Assembly: GCA_028712155.1 (NCBI GenBank)
Contig: JAQTQO010000007.1
Span: 1 to 45,735 of the forward strand
Length of the DNA: 45,735 nucleotides
Reading direction: 5' to 3'
Source: Patescibacteria group bacterium
Lineage (GTDB): Bacteria > Patescibacteriota > Patescibacteriia > Buchananbacterales > GWA2-38-13
Part shown: in pieces, positions 44,887-45,735 of the stretch
How positions within the stretch are numbered: position 1 is the stretch's first letter
Layout: each line of letters opens with the position of its first letter
Notes under the pieces: generated by a model
What the model was told of the DNA's origin: nothing
The model's input: the letters and a program-made list of their open reading frames with translations, nothing else
Database searches by the model: none
Position numbers and translations under genes: made by a program

Positions 44887-45735
44887 ATGACGGAGTTGCA
44901 CTACAAGACGGCCCAACACTCGTACCTGTTCGAGTGGCCTGACGCGATCGTGGTCGTTTCCGGCCTGACGGGTTACATCGGCGCCTACCCTACCGGCACC
45001 TCCTCCCAGCTGAACGCGGTTTACCGTGATCCCTCGCAAATCACCCCGGCTTTTCGGGAGCGCTTCCCCGAGCTCTTCGAGCAGCTCGTGTTTCTGCCCG
45101 TCAACGTTGATGAGCGCCGCGTTGTCGCCGAGATCCTCCGGAAGTCCCGCTGCAAGCACAAGAAGCCGGCCTTTGTCCTGCAGCTCACCGAGCTGTGCAA
45201 CCTGTACTGCAAGTACTGCTACCAGGAAAAGCATCCGAAGTTCATGTCGGCGGCAATGGCCGAGCGCGCCATCGCGTACATCTTGGGTCACGCGGATGCA
45301 GCGGACCATCTCACGGTCACCTACTTCGGCGGCGAACCGCTGCTCGCGTTCGAGCGCATCCGCCAGATCCACACGGCGGTTCTCTCCGCCCGGCCTTCCG
45401 CACGGTTCACGATCATCACCAACGGCACGCTGTTCGATGATGCCATGGCTTCTTTCTTCCAGTCGACCAAGAAGCTCGGCAGCGTTCAGCTCACCATTGA
45501 CGGCGACCGTGTGCATCACGACGCCCTCCGGTGCCACCGCAACGGTACCGGCTCATACGACGAGATCCGGCGCGCCCTCCCCGCCTTGGCCCGGTCGTGC
45601 GAGAACCTCTCCGTTCGCGTCAACGTCACGGCCGACAACCGCGATTCGATTCCGAATCTGCTGTGCGACCTCGACGCGATTTCCACCCACCGCGGCCTCG
45701 AAAACATCCACGTGTATCTCGCGCGGGCCACTCCG
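44887..45735 (+). CDS. Radical SAM maturase of the RiPP locus, 3' partial
   Basis: The frame is open from ATG 44887 (AGGAGAAAACTCCG just before it) to the end of the window: 283 residues so far, no stop reached. Residues 1-90 are an N-terminal region (MTELHYKTAQHSYLFEWPDA) that may be a recognition domain. The radical SAM cluster motif CNLYCKYCYQ has Cys104, Cys108 and Cys111. TYFGGEPLL (about 144-152) is the SAM-binding GGE motif, and ITNGTL and QLTIDGD follow, as in anSME/SPASM-type peptide maturases. The SPASM part would be beyond the window. Position after the two precursor genes makes it the likely modifying enzyme. Confidence 0.88.
   Translation, partial: MTELHYKTAQHSYLFEWPDAIVVVSGLTGYIGAYPTGTSSQLNAVYRDPSQITPAFRERFPELFEQLVFLPVNVDERRVVAEILRKSRCKHKKPAFVLQLTELCNLYCKYCYQEKHPKFMSAAMAERAIAYILGHADAADHLTVTYFGGEPLLAFERIRQIHTAVLSARPSARFTIITNGTLFDDAMASFFQSTKKLGSVQLTIDGDRVHHDALRCHRNGTGSYDEIRRALPALARSCENLSVRVNVTADNRDSIPNLLCDLDAISTHRGLENIHVYLARATP

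Noticed and set aside
44341-45537. 398-residue minus-strand frame over the RiPP precursors
   Set aside because: It is the shadow of the precursor and radical SAM genes in GC-rich DNA. The plus strand has Shine-Dalgarno sites, repeats and conserved motifs.
1-45735. CRISPR array
   Set aside because: No set of evenly spaced direct repeats was seen; the repeats present are coding (surface proteins) or hairpin-related.

Overview
The window looks like a chromosomal piece of a small-genome bacterium of the Patescibacteria (Candidate Phyla Radiation, CPR). This is an inference from several observations: compact housekeeping genes, an infC-rpmI-rplT cluster, a truncated Rel enzyme, a minimal set of enzymes with many membrane or surface proteins of unknown role, and the standard code (UGA is used as a stop in pth and in the MFS gene). 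Most genes are GC-rich; a few short stretches (25.3-25.7, 36.6-37.7, 39.7-40.3 and 42.8-43.2 kb) are clearly more AT-rich and may be of different origin.

Layout. 1-7 kb: the end of an LCP cell-wall ligase gene, then der, pth, dprA and topA with structured RNA-like segments between them. 7.3-12 kb: two secreted or anchored dockerin-type proteins and a membrane-anchored single-AAA Clp-like ATPase on the minus strand. 12-16 kb: rel, parB/parA and a tRNA cluster (Leu, initiator Met, CAT tRNA); the last tRNA lies between two halves of a degenerate copy of itself and inside a 19-bp inverted repeat. 16-24 kb: a glycosyltransferase, two related small membrane proteins, guaA, a DUF401-like membrane protein, an MFS transporter, and a small membrane peptide next to a PqqD-like/radical SAM/SPASM enzyme. 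24-31 kb: a minus-strand run of M16 peptidase, glyS, pyrophosphatase, MBL hydrolase, calcineurin-like phosphatase, AI-2E family permease and two small membrane proteins. 31-34 kb: smpB, tmRNA, infC, rpmI, rplT.

33.8-36.1 kb holds an unusual regulatory region. Two transcription units share the same plan: a TTGAC-type promoter, a tiny leader peptide ending in TDLxRSAxLP-stop, an intrinsic terminator whose 5' arm lies inside the leader ORF, and then a protein of about 180 residues that may be a degenerate histidine-phosphatase relative. A likely small RNA sits between them. 36-43 kb: tRNA-Asp, a low-GC AI-2E permease, a beta-CASP nuclease, small membrane proteins and an FG-GAP surface protein.

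The window ends in what looks like an undescribed RiPP (ribosomally made, modified peptide) locus. Two near-identical Cys-rich precursor peptides, each preceded by the same hairpin and Shine-Dalgarno block, are followed by a radical SAM enzyme that runs off the end. A divergent TrmB-like regulator lies on the other side of a palindromic operator. The twin leader-peptide attenuators, this RiPP locus and the nested tRNA are the three observations most worth following.
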